A stretch of DNA of 64,000 nucleotides from Paramacrobiotus metropolitanus (Eukaryota > Tardigrada > Eutardigrada > Parachela > Macrobiotidae): positions 40,206 to 104,205 of the forward strand of contig NW_026570460.1 in NCBI RefSeq assembly GCF_019649055.1. The letters run 5' to 3'. The first letter of the stretch is position 1; the number at the start of each line of letters is the position of its first letter. Shown one piece after another: positions 11,622 to 22,779 of the stretch. The translations under genes and the position numbers were made by a program. Under the pieces are notes generated by a model. It worked only from the letters and a program-made list of their open reading frames with translations, had not been told where the DNA came from and searched no databases.

Positions 11622-12476
11622 CTTTCAGGGAACGATACTGTAATTACCGGCCATGCTGGTTATGCGAATGGACGTGGTGTGACATGCACGAGCAGCTATG
11701 CAGGGATAAACTAACGGGGAACTGTTCCACTGGAGACCAGATTTCCACAGAAACAGAGGAGCGGAAGTTCATTCACAATGCCTTAAACGTTCCGTTTTTG
11801 GAAGAAAAACAAGACAATGAGAAATCGCAACAAGTGCTTCGGTTATTAGCGGCCATATACCTTAAGGACGGTAATGGAGATTTTCTCTTGTGCAGTTCTC
11901 ACTTGGGTGACTTGAAAAAAATTACAGCAGAAGAACCAATTTGTTGTGGCGATATCGTGCTGGCCGGTGTTGGAATACGGATTGTAACGTCTGATGGGAA
12001 ACGAGAAATTGAGTTATTTTCATCTGGAAATACCTTCAGAATTAATGCGGACATCCTGAATGTTTCCATGCACACATTCCTTAGAGAACTGTATTCGGAG
12101 AACTTTCTGAACGCAAAACTGGCTTATCAGTTGTTTTACAAGTCCAAATTTTATGATCTCGGTGTCAGGGATGGGAATGACCAGGATGATTACTGGAGGC
12201 AAGTCAAAACCATTAAAAAAGAACATTCTTCTTGTGGAGAACAGTGCGCTCTAAGAAACGTTTCCTGAATAAGAACGGAATCAGAGGCGTTCCGCTGAAA
12301 CCAAACAGAAAAGACAACCCGCATATTATGATCAAGCTGGACCATTCAGCCGCAAGTGAGAGCACCGTGATGGACGTCGAGGAGACCAAATTTTTCGTTG
12401 ATGTCACGTTGTTATCATCAAATACGGATAATCCACTTAACGTTGATCGGGAATGCCCGTCACTGTCCGAGACCTG
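11622..12476 (+). pseudogene. Protein X, copy 1 (frameshifted)
   Basis: An acceptor (TTATTGCAG) precedes a phase-1 frame that runs through an internal ATG at 11,684 to a premature stop at 12,268. One C is missing within GTTTCCTGAATAA compared with the 39 kb copy. The rest of the protein (LNKNGI onward) is open in another frame to 12,476, where a deletion removes the C-terminal acidic region. Compared with copy 2 it also lacks a three-residue repeat at CCGDIV versus CCGDSGDIV. I do not recognise the family. Confidence 0.7.
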
Positions 12477-12625
12477 AGCGCGTTAGCCAGCGATTTATCT
12501 GATCTGTCCTTCTTTTACTAGGACAATGCACTCGCTTTTTCGGGTACTGCTAGACCGAAGCGTAGATAAGTTACATGAAATTAAATTTACCTTATTGCTG
12601 ATGACAGAAATTTGATCTGTATTCC

Positions 12626-12925
12626 GTCACACCAGACGTAGGAAATTGATGTCCAGCCGTGTATTCCCGATGCTAGTACATCTGATCTGGGAATAAAGGC
12701 GACTATTACTATGTTCCACGTCATTTCCACCGATAACCGCTATTCATGCATAAAGCTATAGGTATAACCACGTTTACGGCGTCCACTGTACGGCAGTAAT
12801 CATGCCTATCACACCAGAAACAAGAGATCACGTTTTGGTCATTATGCCTCAGCAGAGCGTTTCTGCGGTTATTCAGACAACATTATAAGGCTTCGTTCTG
12901 TTTTTTTTCTTCTGATTAACTCGGT
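12626..12925. other. Non-coding spacer
   Basis: I see no gene, repeat or conserved signal here apart from a T-run at 12,901-12,908. It separates the X block from the palindromic element. Confidence 0.5.
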
Positions 12926-12930
12926 CTTAA

Positions 12931-13606
12931 GGGATTTGGCCCGGTACATCGTACCAAATTCGGGTACATACACGGGACTTTTCGCTGTCGCGCATTCCTA
13001 AACACTTTTTTGCATTGCTTTATGACATTTTGTAGCCAAAGGATTTGTATACGTAGGCACGAAATCCGTTTGCTCGCGCAACAGCCGGTTCGGGAGTTGT
13101 TAGTGAAATAAAATTCCCAAAGATTAAACGCGCGGAGGTGTACCAAAAGTCTCATTTAGAACCGCTGCTCTTCTGATTTTGCAAGAAAACGCACATTACT
13201 ATGAAGATCGTTTTGGTGCCGAACGAGCTTTCTACCATTTTTTCAAATTTTAAAATGAATTTCAAAAATTAAAAAAAATTAATTTAAAATTTGAAAAAAA
13301 TGGTAGAAAGCTGGTTCGGTACCAAAACGATCTTCATAGTAATGTGCGTTTTCGTGCAAAATTTGAAGAGCATCGGTTCATACTGAGACTTTTGGTACAC
13401 CTCCGCGCGTTTAAACTTTAGGAATTTTATTTCACTAATAACTCCCAAACCGGATGCTGCGCGCACAAACGGTTTTTTCGTCTATGTATACGAATCCTTT
13501 GGCTAGAAAATCTTATAAAGCAATGCAAAAAAGTGTTTGGGAGCGCGACAGTGAAAGTTGCCGTGGATGTATACAAATTGGTGCAATGTGCCGGGCCGAA
13601 TTCTCT
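12931..13606. mobile_element. Palindromic (fold-back) element with ~330-base arms
   Basis: The left arm (12,931-13,265) and right arm (about 13,280-13,606) are inverted copies around an A/T-rich centre at about 13,272. Paired landmarks are the CCACCAAAACG-type segment near 13,210/13,320, CCTCCGCGCG near 13,135/13,402 and GTATACG near 13,050/13,485. The left tip is TTAA followed by GGGATTTGGCCCGGTACAT, identical to the tips of the small element at 61,876. The right tip is degraded. Fragments of the same family lie in every B unit (near 5,445, 14,405 and 40,585). Confidence 0.8.
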
Positions 13607-13689
13607 AACTCTACGTGTTAGTAAAAGTTGGTGACGATGGTGACAGCTTCGAAAATGTCACGAAATTATTCGAAAATCAGCATTAGAGT

Positions 13690-14888
13690 GTATTACTTTC
13701 ACTGCACCATTCTGGTCAGACACATCCGAGTAACGATTCTCTCGCAATGATATTGGGTTACTGAGTTTTCTGGACCCCTCACTTACAGTTACTGTCATAC
13801 ACTTTTGGCATACTTTACCGTTATTTTTTCGCTGACGCAAACGTAACTTTAAGCGAGCGTGCCCGATAAATTTGTTATATTGTAGAGGCTTTGAGCGGAA
13901 GCTCAAAATAAGACCGCGCTAACCATTTATACTTTCAAGGTAAATGCATAAGAAATTTTGCAGAAGTGCACAATCGGCACCTGCTGGGCAGGCCTCCATT
14001 CTTTTTGCTCGCCCTTTGCCTTCCCCCTGCCAGCTTACCTATTTCGACGTCGCACGTATTGTACATACGTATAAACTTATTGCACACTCGTAAGAAATTC
14101 AATTAAAATAGTAGTAATAACCCTTTCATTCTGTCGTATCTATATAGCGTTATGATAATCTTAATTATTATCTGCTTGCGAAGGCGCAAACTACTAACTA
14201 AGAAAGCGTAGCAACACCAGTGACCTTCATTGTCCAGTGCTACGGACACAATCGCACAGCATACCCAAGACATTCATACAAGTACGCGTACATGAATTAT
14301 CACTTTCAGCATTGTGCGTGTGTACCGTGTAACCGTTTAAAACAACGTTTCAGCATTTAGAATTTTAGGGTTAACATCAAGAATTTATGAAGAAGATACA
14401 CTAAGCGATTTGGCCCGGTACGCAGCACAAAATTCGAGTACATACGTCCACAGGAACATTCGCTGCGCGCACTCCTAAACACGCTTCTGTATTTCTATAT
14501 GATATTTTGTTGCTAACGGATTTGTATATGTAGGCGTAAAACCGTTTGTGCGCGCAGCAACCGGTTCGCGAGTAATGGCTGTTAGAGTATTCCAAAAGGT
14601 TTAAATGCAATAAGATGTACCAAAAGCCTCGTTATCAACCTATCATATTATGTGAGTGGATAACCTTTTATTAGCTGCATATCTGTAGAATATGCTACAT
14701 GGGACCGTAAAAGGAAAGGGGATATATGCCAGTCAGTACAAAGTACGCGGTTAAAAATATATTCACAAAATCAACAAACAATGTACAAACGCAACGCGTA
14801 TTCTATACGCATACCGGTACTTATACTAAATCGGGCTTAAACAAAGAAGCGCTTCTCTGCGCAATATGCGTTAAATCGAAGCACGTAC
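13690..14888. repeat. B unit, copy 2, left part
   Basis: This matches 4,790-5,808 and 40,200-41,047. It ends exactly at the ACT target of the Harbinger element and resumes at 17,794. No gene is visible in it. The TTGGCCCGGTACGCAGCAC block (14,411) is a remnant of the palindromic-element family. Confidence 0.8.
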
Positions 14889-15185
14889 ACTAGTGAGTCG
14901 GCGATGTCCGCCTGGGGAAGCCACCGGGCGCCGTAAAACGCATTTACTGAAAAACTTAAAAGCGGTGCAGACTCATAAGTCCGGCTGCACCTGAATTATT
15001 TTCTTACCGTGTTGAAGTGTTTTACGTCTTGAATTGTTTCTACGGTGCCATAAGATGTTAAACTTATCTGAAATTATTATTGAGAAATTTTCACTTTTTC
15101 GTTGTTGATCAAGTCAGTGACTGTTGAATTTCTTTATCGCAACAATAAGCCCTACGTCGATCTGCATAGCACTTTCCATTTTCCA

Positions 15186-16318
15186 ATGGATGAAAATCCG
15201 GTTTCTCCTGCTTCTGCCATATCCGTAGCAACAGGTAAACTTTCAAGTTTTCTTATTCTAGAACCAGTATCTGATTTCACTTCCATCATTCATTCATAAT
15301 TTAAATTTTAGAATCAGCTGCTACAGAGAAGAAGTGTCGAACGCGCAAAAAATCCGCCAAACAGCAGTCAAGTGATTTGCAGCTTCTCCGTGCCACAGCA
15401 GACTTGAAGCCATTTTGGCTCCTGCATGTGCAAAGCAGGAAATTTGGAAGAAAATTGCCGATCAGATCAGCACATTGGGCACAGCGAGGACCAACAAATA
15501 TTGTCGCGAGCGAGTGAATACGCTACTGGCTAAATATCGCGCCAAAAAGACGCCCGCAATCGATACCACAGGTGATGAACAGCAACCGGAATCAACAAAA
15601 ACAGAGCTACTTTTGGAGTCAGTCTCCGCAGCAGAGGAAGAGTCAAAGACTATGACCGAAACTCAAAACGTGAAGGAATCTCATAATGCGAAGTTGATCG
15701 AAATACTGGAAGAAAGCACTAAGGAGAAACTGTCTAAGAAACCCCCCAGAAAGATGGATAAAAGCGACACGGAGTGGTGCACGGACGATGGTAATAAATC
15801 TTAATGTTGTACTCGTATGTAAAAAATTTTGTAGCTCTGCGTTACTTTGACAAAGAATACACGTTTGCGCACTGACTACATGGTCAAGTAATTAGTTACT
15901 AATAATACTTGAAATAATTTGCAGAAGCAGCTCGCATTCGGCACGAAGAAGAGAATCCCGAAATGTATACAGCCACTGGCACGCCATTGAAGAAAAAACT
16001 GAAACGGAACTACAGATCACCATTCAAGAGCCGCATCGGAGCTTCTGCTCGTAGAAACCGCGAAGATCTGTTTCGCGAAAAATTTCGTGCGGAAGCTGCG
16101 GCGCGTAAGGAAGAACTGCAAGATCGGCGCGAACAGAGATTTCGAGCGGGAGGAAAGAGAAAGACAGACAACTGGAGCGTGAAAAACACGACAAGAAAAT
16201 AGATTTAGAGCTTAAAAAATCTGAGCAGGATTCGAACTCCAGGGATCAACAGTTCCAGTTGATGCGGGAAATGATGCAGATGATGGCAAAAAAGCGATTT
16301 TTGTTGTTAAAAACCTGA
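15186..16318 (+). pseudogene. Harbinger Myb/SANT-like DNA-binding partner, frameshifted
   Basis: Three exons fit: 15,186-15,234 (start MDENPVSPAS, donor GTAAAC), 15,312-15,790 (donor GTAATA) and 15,925-16,318; both introns are phase 1. Exon 2 has a basic KKCRTRKKSAKQQ stretch, then LLRATADLKPFW and KQEIWKKIADQI, the tryptophan-spaced helices of a SANT/MADF-type domain. The C-terminus is a basic coiled coil (REKFRAEAAARKEELQ and onward) ending MMQMMAKKR. Single-base frameshifts near 15,405-15,415 and 16,145-16,155 break the frame. In this transposon family the partner binds element ends and brings the transposase into the nucleus; here that role is inferred from family knowledge. Confidence 0.75.
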
Positions 16319-16535
16319 TTTTTTTTGTTTAACTTTTAGTTCAACTGTTCGTATTTTTTTGTATCAATTTACCGCAGTAAATTTGGCAAAAATATCAGAC
16401 AAATTTACATTTGAGCAATTCGATAATCAAATAGCAAACGCCATTTCTGAAGATTTTATTCACAAAAAAGTGCAATACGATTATACGAGTACTAAAACAC
16501 AACAGCAGCAAAAATATGGAATCGAGACATCGCAG

Positions 16536-17603
16536 TTATTGCCGTTTAAAATAATCTTCTAATAATGGTGGCTGACAACCAAAATAATCAGTTGTTTGAC
16601 TTCCATACAAACATGTATGCGCGTTCGTTAAGATAACAGCAACGGGCACATATTTACCGGGATGTATGAGAAACACTTTCATGTTATCCCGATCAGTAAT
16701 AAAACAAAAATTTTGCTTTACTTTTTTGAAGCCCCACTCAACACAAATCCGCAAAGGTTTCATTTCATCATTAATACGGGCTTGCCAGGATCCGGTCACC
16801 GTGTTTTTATACACATACGGCATCACAAATAAACTTTTGGCCTACGTGCTGTCAGCATAAATCATTAGACGCTTTTCAAGAGGTACACCAAACTTCTCGT
16901 TCAATTTCTTTACTCAATCACCAAGTAGACTCCTCCTGAACATTGTGCTGTCATGCAACTTTCCTACGCATGGACCGTCAAATTGCAAGATCAGTCCATT
17001 GGGTGCCACAAGAGATTGGTATTTTACAGCATGGTACTTCTTATAGGAATAAAATTATCGTTGAATTTCGTCCCGTCCTGAGGGACGGCAGACCTCAATC
17101 AAAGTTCCATCCATATAGCCACTGCAGTTATCAAACAACCACCCTTTCTCAACATTTTTTGCACACAAATGCATGAAGAAATCTTCGGTTAAAAAGGGAG
17201 CGTAAAGGTTTGTTAAGAACCGATGCACAAAATTGTCGTAAATATGATCGACACACCAAGAAAAAATGCGACCAATAATACTGTCAGGTTTTCCAAACAT
17301 GATACTCATTTCGTACAGTCTGCCCTTCAACGCCAGACGTCTCAGAAGAATGCACAGACTTTCAATTCCACTCACAGTGCAACCATTATCTACCCGAATC
17401 ACATCGGGAATGCATAAAACCTTCTGAAGACGATACAGGTTACGATACGCTTACGGAAAACCGAAAGTTTGAAAGAGATTCTTCATCACTGTAGTAATTC
17501 AGGCTGAAACGCTTTCGATTATCTGTGCGTCGACGAGATAAAACAAAAACTTTTCATCGTCAACGCCACCCAGTAAATACAGATCTTCAATGAATTTATT
17601 CAT
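16536..17603 (-). pseudogene. Harbinger DDE transposase, frameshifted
   Basis: The start is ATG at 17,601-17,603 (MNKFIEDLYLLGG). RRRTDNRKRFSL follows in a shifted frame, then IRVDNGCTVSG through the helix-turn-helix region. The catalytic triad is legible as YMDGTLIEV (first D), MIYADST (second D) and ICVEWGFKKVKQNF (E). Frameshifts or stops lie near 17,540, 17,060 and 16,850-16,930. The gene converges on the Myb-like partner and ends about 220 bases from it. It would cut and rejoin element ends if it were intact. Confidence 0.8.
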
Positions 17604-17816
17604 TTTTATAAAAAAACAAATAGAACTTAATCTAACTAATCAAATCAGTAATCACGGCAATCCTACGCTGTTAAATAAGTTCGGCTTCCTGCGCATGCTC
17701 AAATTTTGTGGGCGCGCACGGTCGACCGGATTTATTGCTAAATGCGTTTTACGGCGCCCGGTGGCTTCCCCAGGCGGACATCGCCGACTCACTACTGTTC
17801 CAGACCCACCGCGGCG

Positions 17817-18229
17817 CTATCGTGCCGCATCGGCCGCTTCCGCCCAGTCCGCGGTCATCTCCAGGAAGGCGCGCACCGCGGTCCCGCTTTCCCGATAGCG
17901 CGCGCAGACGTGCAGCACTTCCGGCCGGAAGCGCGCTGCCCGCTCCCTATCCTCCGCGTCCAGACGCGTCCACGTCTCGCTGCACTGGCGGACCAGGCCA
18001 GCTTGGCTGGGCGATGCGCTAAAAAGCTCCAGCTCTGGCGAATCTGACACCTGTTTATCGCAACCGTCGAGGAAGTGCTCCAGGTACGGGTAGAGGAACC
18101 ATCCCAGCAGGGCACCGCCCACCACGCCGATAATCGTCGGGAGGTTGCAGACAATCCACACGGGTACTGGTTCTCGGCCAGGGAGCAGAGAAAGCCCAAC
18201 GAACCGTTACTGGCGGATGAAACCACCAT
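17817..18229 (-). pseudogene. Small B-unit membrane protein, copy 2 (frameshifted)
   Basis: The start is MVVSSASNGSLGF. A seven-base tandem repeat (ATCCACA twice) present in copies 1 and 3 has shrunk to one unit near 18,151-18,165, shifting the frame just before the hydrophobic segment. The rest is open in the other frame: WIVCNLPTIIGVVGG, then a charged tail ending TADWAEAADAAR and stop. Compared with copy 3 the C-terminus is five residues longer. Unknown family. Confidence 0.7.
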
Positions 18230-18284
18230 GGCGTTTGCGGATTTATAAAAAGTACTTAACAGGAAACGAGCGAAGCGAGCCGGC

Positions 18285-18292
18285 GTTTTATA
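18285..18292 (-). promoter_or_regulatory. TATA box of the B-unit membrane-protein gene, copy 2
   Basis: TATAAAAC on the minus strand, about 60 bases before the ATG, in the same context (CTCATC before, GCCGGCTCGC after) as in copy 3. Confidence 0.55.
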
Positions 18293-18450
18293 GATGAGAT
18301 TTGAGACGTTTGGAATCAAAAACTGTACTAGCAACCGAATGACTGCAACCCGTACTCGTTGCGTATTTTTATACGGCGTCAACCGCCTCCGGAAACGGAG
18401 AAGCGTATACTCCGCTCGTCATTCTTGCTAATGCCGTTGTTCGATGAATA

Positions 18451-20307
18451 TAGGGGGAAATCAGTTGCATAAGATACACCTTCCTTGTATTGCTCCAGTC
18501 ATCCGTATGGACTGCCACGTTATGGCTGAAGAGGGGTTTTGAAAGCGCTGTATTTGTACCTGCACATTGATGTAGGTACATACAGTACCGTGTAGGGCGT
18601 AGTGATAATCAACAAAGTGCTGCAGTCACTGCAGTCTTCAATGACAGCAGAATTTGCATTTTGTTGCGCATCGCGCAGGCAGAATCCTTCAAAACGGCAC
18701 ATTTACCACTAAAAGTGATTCCCGTAACTTATTCTTCATTTTGCAACCAAAGTTCCGCATAGGAAGCCAATTTTTTGCATGAAAATCGAAAGAGTGGAAG
18801 ATTTCGAAAACTTTCAAAATGTGAGCCAAATCACGGTGCCACACCGGGCGGTGCCACCTGCGTCACGTGTACGTACGCACTGGAAGTCCCTTAATTGGCC
18901 CGCGCTAAACCTTGGATTCGGATTCGGAGTTGGATTACTTAAACTTGGATTCGGATTACTCAAACTTGGACTTGGATCCCTTTACTTGGATTACATAAGT
19001 TCGATTACTTAACTTGGATTGCTTACCTTGGATGACTTGGATTTCCTGACTTTTCTTATTGGACTACTTATTTTGGGGCTTGGATTACGTTTCATTGTAC
19101 TGTTTTCTCGAGCTTATTTTTCTGTGATTCTCAGGTTATTCTTAAGGTTTCACAAGTTTCTCAGGTTACTTAGGTTTCTTACGTTTCTTAAATTTCTTAA
19201 GTTTATAAAGTTTTTTAGGTTTCTTTGGTTTCTTAGTTGTCTCAAGTTTGTTACGATTCTTGGATTAAAGAAAAGCGAACAACATTCGGGCCGAAAAAAA
19301 GTGATGATAACTACAAAACTAATGATAAATCAGTGTATGAAAGCAATGTATGCTATCTCCTCTGGATGAACGTTTCCCCTAAAAAGGCCATCACAAAAAA
19401 ACGCGCCGAATGATGTCATACTGTTTTGCTTTTAGTTTTGAAGTTGTGATCACTCTTGCGGCTCGAAAGTTCTTCGGTTTTTATAACTTAAGAAACCTAA
19501 GAAACCTAAGCAACCTAAGAAAACCTAAAAACCTAAGAAACCTAAGAAACCTAGGAATAAGTCGGGAATAACTGAAGACTAAGCCCGAGAAAACAGTATA
19601 ACAAAACGTAATCCAAGCCCCAGAATAAGTAGCTCAATTTAGGGAATCCAAGTTATCCAAGTTAAGTAATCCAACTTATGTAATCCAACTTATGTAATCC
19701 AAGTTATGTAATCCAAGTTAAGGGATCGAAGTCCGAGTTTGAGTAATCAGAATCCAAGTTTGAGTGATCCGAATCCAAACTTGAGTAATCCAACTCCGAA
19801 TCCGAATCCAAAGTTCAGCGCGGGCCCCCTTAATTTGGTTTTTTATAACGTTTAGCTTTCAGGTCTTCATGAAATGTTAAGGCAATTAAAAAGGAAAAGT
19901 GTTTTTCCAAGAATACAGGGCAGCTTGAAGGAAATTACTCATACCGTATGAGTCATACGCATTTCGAGATACGCTAGCTAAGCGACCCTATGCGCCTCTG
20001 AGACAGTCAAAACTGAAATCATTGTGCAAAATATTGTTATACCAGTTGGTAAGAACAAAGTACAATTTGGATTTTGATTGATATCTGATCGCAAAAGTTT
20101 CTTTCGCTATTAAATTTTGATAAATGTACAGTCTGCATTATTAAGATTAATCAATTGATCGGATTTGCACGGTACATGTACCTGCATCGAGGTGCAGGTA
20201 TAAATGTGGCGCTTTTAAAAACCCATGTTCAGCCATGGCGGGAAAATCCATACGGATGACTGGAGCAGTACAGGGAAGGTGCATCTTATGCAACTGATTT
20301 CCCTCTA
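18451..20307. mobile_element. Non-autonomous DNA transposon with ~145-base terminal inverted repeats
   Basis: The left end (18,451-18,600, TAGGGGGAAATCAGTTGC...) and the right end (20,165-20,307, reverse complement) match over about 145 bases with scattered differences. A TA duplication flanks both ends (18,449-18,450; 20,308-20,309). B units 1 and 3 read straight through here, so this is an insertion. No transposase is encoded. A separate palindrome occupies 18,895-19,840. TA target and long inverted ends fit a Tc1/mariner-type or similar MITE. Confidence 0.85.
18895..19840. repeat. Fold-back of CTTGGATT and CCTAAG word repeats
   Basis: The left arm (18,895-19,265) is made of CTTGGATTCGG/CTTGGATTACTT words followed by TTTCTTAGGTT words. 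The right arm (19,480-19,840) is the same in reverse order and complement (AAACCTAAG words, then AATCCAAGTT words). Both arms end in CCCGCGCT...GGATTCGGATTCGG. About 210 bases of unrelated sequence separate them. Plus-strand frames here are only translated repeats. Confidence 0.8.
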
Positions 20308-21164
20308 TATAACACCGATTAAAACGCGCAAAATAATCATTACTTCATTAGAATTCTTATAAGTGCGTCAGCTGTTTTTATGTATTCACCCGCCAAAGTT
20401 AATTCAGTTAAGCGGAACGTATAGGTGTGCACTGTACAGTACACATAATTTTCAGCCTATTCGTGCCGCAACTCGTGTCTGAACGAGCACAGTATTGCTC
20501 GTAATACTCGTAATTCGGTTAGTTAATAACCTGTTCCACAGGTATCCAGTAGCGTCAAGTTATGTGAATGCGACTGCAACACGCACTGTTTTCTCCGCAT
20601 AATCGAGCGGTAAGAGTTGCCGGCAAGTATAAAGCACATGCATACCATACAATTACTATGACGTATATACATTACTATGCTACGTACTAGTCATTCCTTA
20701 TCGCAGACACTCATTAATCTTCCGTACCTCGATTATCCTTATTGGAAGCCCCTTCGTTGAAGGATTCATAACGGAAATTGGGGAAGTGTGCCGGTACATG
20801 GTCTGAAATTCATGGACATACTGTATATCCACGAAAACTTTGGATTTTGCGCACTCCTAAACACTTTTTTTGCGACTGCTTTATGGCATTCTGTAGACAA
20901 AATTAAGTTTTCGCACCCTCTGCCACTTTCCAGCACTTTCCATTTTTTTGAATGTACTCGATTTTGTACAAATAATTCTGGTACATCGTCCTTGCTTCGC
21001 ATGTGACCTTGACATAGAAAAATACACAGAAACTTCAACATTACGCTTTCGCACTTTTTTAAAACTACTTTTTTAATTTTTTTAGAAACATTTCCCTCGT
21101 GAAATCGCTGAAAATCGATTTCTCGCTGAGAAAAGTCCGAGTACCAAACGTCTTACTATGCAGT

Positions 21165-22550
21165 GCCTCAATATCAGCTTCTCAGTATCATGCGCCGGCG
21201 TAGCGATAGAGCTGCTAATGGATTTCTTTCCAGGTAGGTATAGCCTTTACGCTAGCCTATTGCAGATTGCATACGGTAGAGGCTCCGTACATAGAAGAGT
21301 ACGGCATCACACAAGCAGTACGTTGGCAAGATGAAGACTGCTTCAGGTCTTTGTGCGGTTACACTTGGGTCACGTACAGCAACCAAAAAATTAATCGAGT
21401 CGAGTGCCCGCGAGGACATGACCACCCTGCTCGGCGGTCTGAGTGCTCAAAAAAAGGTCCACGGGCAGCATAAGCTGACCTGCCATTCACTCATGTGTCT
21501 GAGCCGTTGCAAGCATCCGCGTAAGGCAGATAGTTTTTACGCGTCACCGCACGACGGAGGTTACGCTAACGTCGCGAACGGACGTAAAACCACCCGGAAC
21601 CGAAGGTTCCACATGGAACCGGAGCCGAAACTAACACAAACCGTGCAATCTGAAATAGGCTGCTATCAGCTACAAGCCTACAGTACCAGGTTGCATGCTT
21701 GTATTGTTAACTCGAGGTTACATGATAGACAAATTTCTATCCCTGTTCAGTTGTTCGTAGTGGATTCTTGATTTGTTGGCATTCTTTAAGTTACAGATTA
21801 GCAAACGGCTTAAAAGTAAAGCTATACGAAGTATGTATCTCAGATATCTGTACTGTTTCAATTATAAAAGAATTCTGCATCAAACTTCCATGATGAAAGC
21901 ACAATAATCTGAGCTGCGTCCCCTGTGATGGGGAAATTTAAGCGCGGTGTCTGGAACCTAATCAGACATTGTTGTATTATTTATTTTAGATGGGGATTTA
22001 CAGAGTATCTCATCTAATTGACGTCTGGGAAACCGCTCCGAAAAAGAGTCTTTACTAGCCGCGGTAAGTTTTGCACAACAGATTGCCAACTGTTTATCGT
22101 ACCTTCATGATAACACCGTTATACATGGCGATCTGAAATCGGCAAATGCGTTCGTACGACCGCATCCGCGCCGACCTAAAGCATATACTATGCTCATTGG
22201 AGATCTGGATGATCGATGTTGTAATGACGAGTAGTCTAACACGCACGAAAGATGTCACAAAAATACATGGAACTGTTCGCTACATGTCACCGGAACTGAT
22301 CAAAACCTTCGTGTCCGTAGTGTAAACGAACAGGCCGCAAAACCGATGTTGGGAGTTTGAGTTGTATAATCATCGATCTTGCAGACAGTTTATCAGGAAA
22401 TAAGGACCGATGGCTGCATCAACGAGAAACAGCAGACCGGTGCAGAATCACGAATTCTCCGGATTACGTAATTTTAAATAAACTAGCGGATGACTTTGAC
22501 ATTACCTCTACGAGAAGCTTAGATGGATCGGTTTTCTCTTAGATCTCATA
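21165..22550 (+). pseudogene. Broken protein-kinase gene (right copy)
   Basis: It has the same exon-intron layout as 855-2,240: N-lobe end AIELLMDFFPG at 21,210-21,242, intron, and C-lobe from 21,990. This copy has lost one T in the GAAACCGCTCCG segment (22,030), so the C-lobe start is out of frame with the catalytic loop HGDLKSAN. Beyond the GDLDD motif one frame joins TKDVTKIHGTVRYMSPEL, which the left copy has broken. A stop follows at about 22,324. It is not a functional kinase. Confidence 0.85.
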
Positions 22551-22779
22551 AAGAACAACTTCTTTAGTATCGAAATTCTTGAAATGTTTTCCTCGGTTGT
22601 TTGAGATATCGGTCGATGGTTTCCGTTGGGAAATGCGATGGTGCAAATGCTAATGTCATCAGGCCGATGGCCAGTCCCAAATTTGGCTGTTTGAGTACAG
22701 AAAAGTGTCTGGCTGCGCCTTTTATGATTACATAAGTGTTTCAGACCTGGCCACCATGGTGCTGCGGAAAGATATTCCC

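Larger units (their letters stand above)
9612..12625. repeat. X block, copy 1
   Basis: This is homologous to 38,118-40,165 from GCATTTAGTCGGCAGTG at its left end to past the X gene. This copy is about 1 kb longer, mainly because a solo LTR sits at 10,275-11,257. It also lacks part of the right arm of the internal fold-back. Divergence between copies is clearly higher than in the 1/20,310 duplication, so this duplication is older. Confidence 0.9.
14892..17793. mobile_element. PIF/Harbinger DNA transposon with perfect 55-base terminal repeats
   Basis: The ends are perfect 55-base inverted repeats starting AGTGAGTCGGCGATGTCCGC. They are flanked by the target duplication ACT at 14,889-14,891 and 17,794-17,796. 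The other B units (5,808-5,811 and 41,047-41,050) read GTACACTGTTCCAG without interruption, which is the empty site. Inside are two convergent genes, a Myb/SANT-like protein on the plus strand and a DDE transposase on the minus strand, the standard Harbinger pair. Both are frameshifted, so this copy is probably immobile, although the intact ends suggest recent movement. Confidence 0.95.

Noticed and set aside
18779-19369. Plus frames rich in Leu/Phe/Gly
   Set aside because: They are translations of CTTGGATT and TTTCTTAGG word repeats in the fold-back, not a protein.
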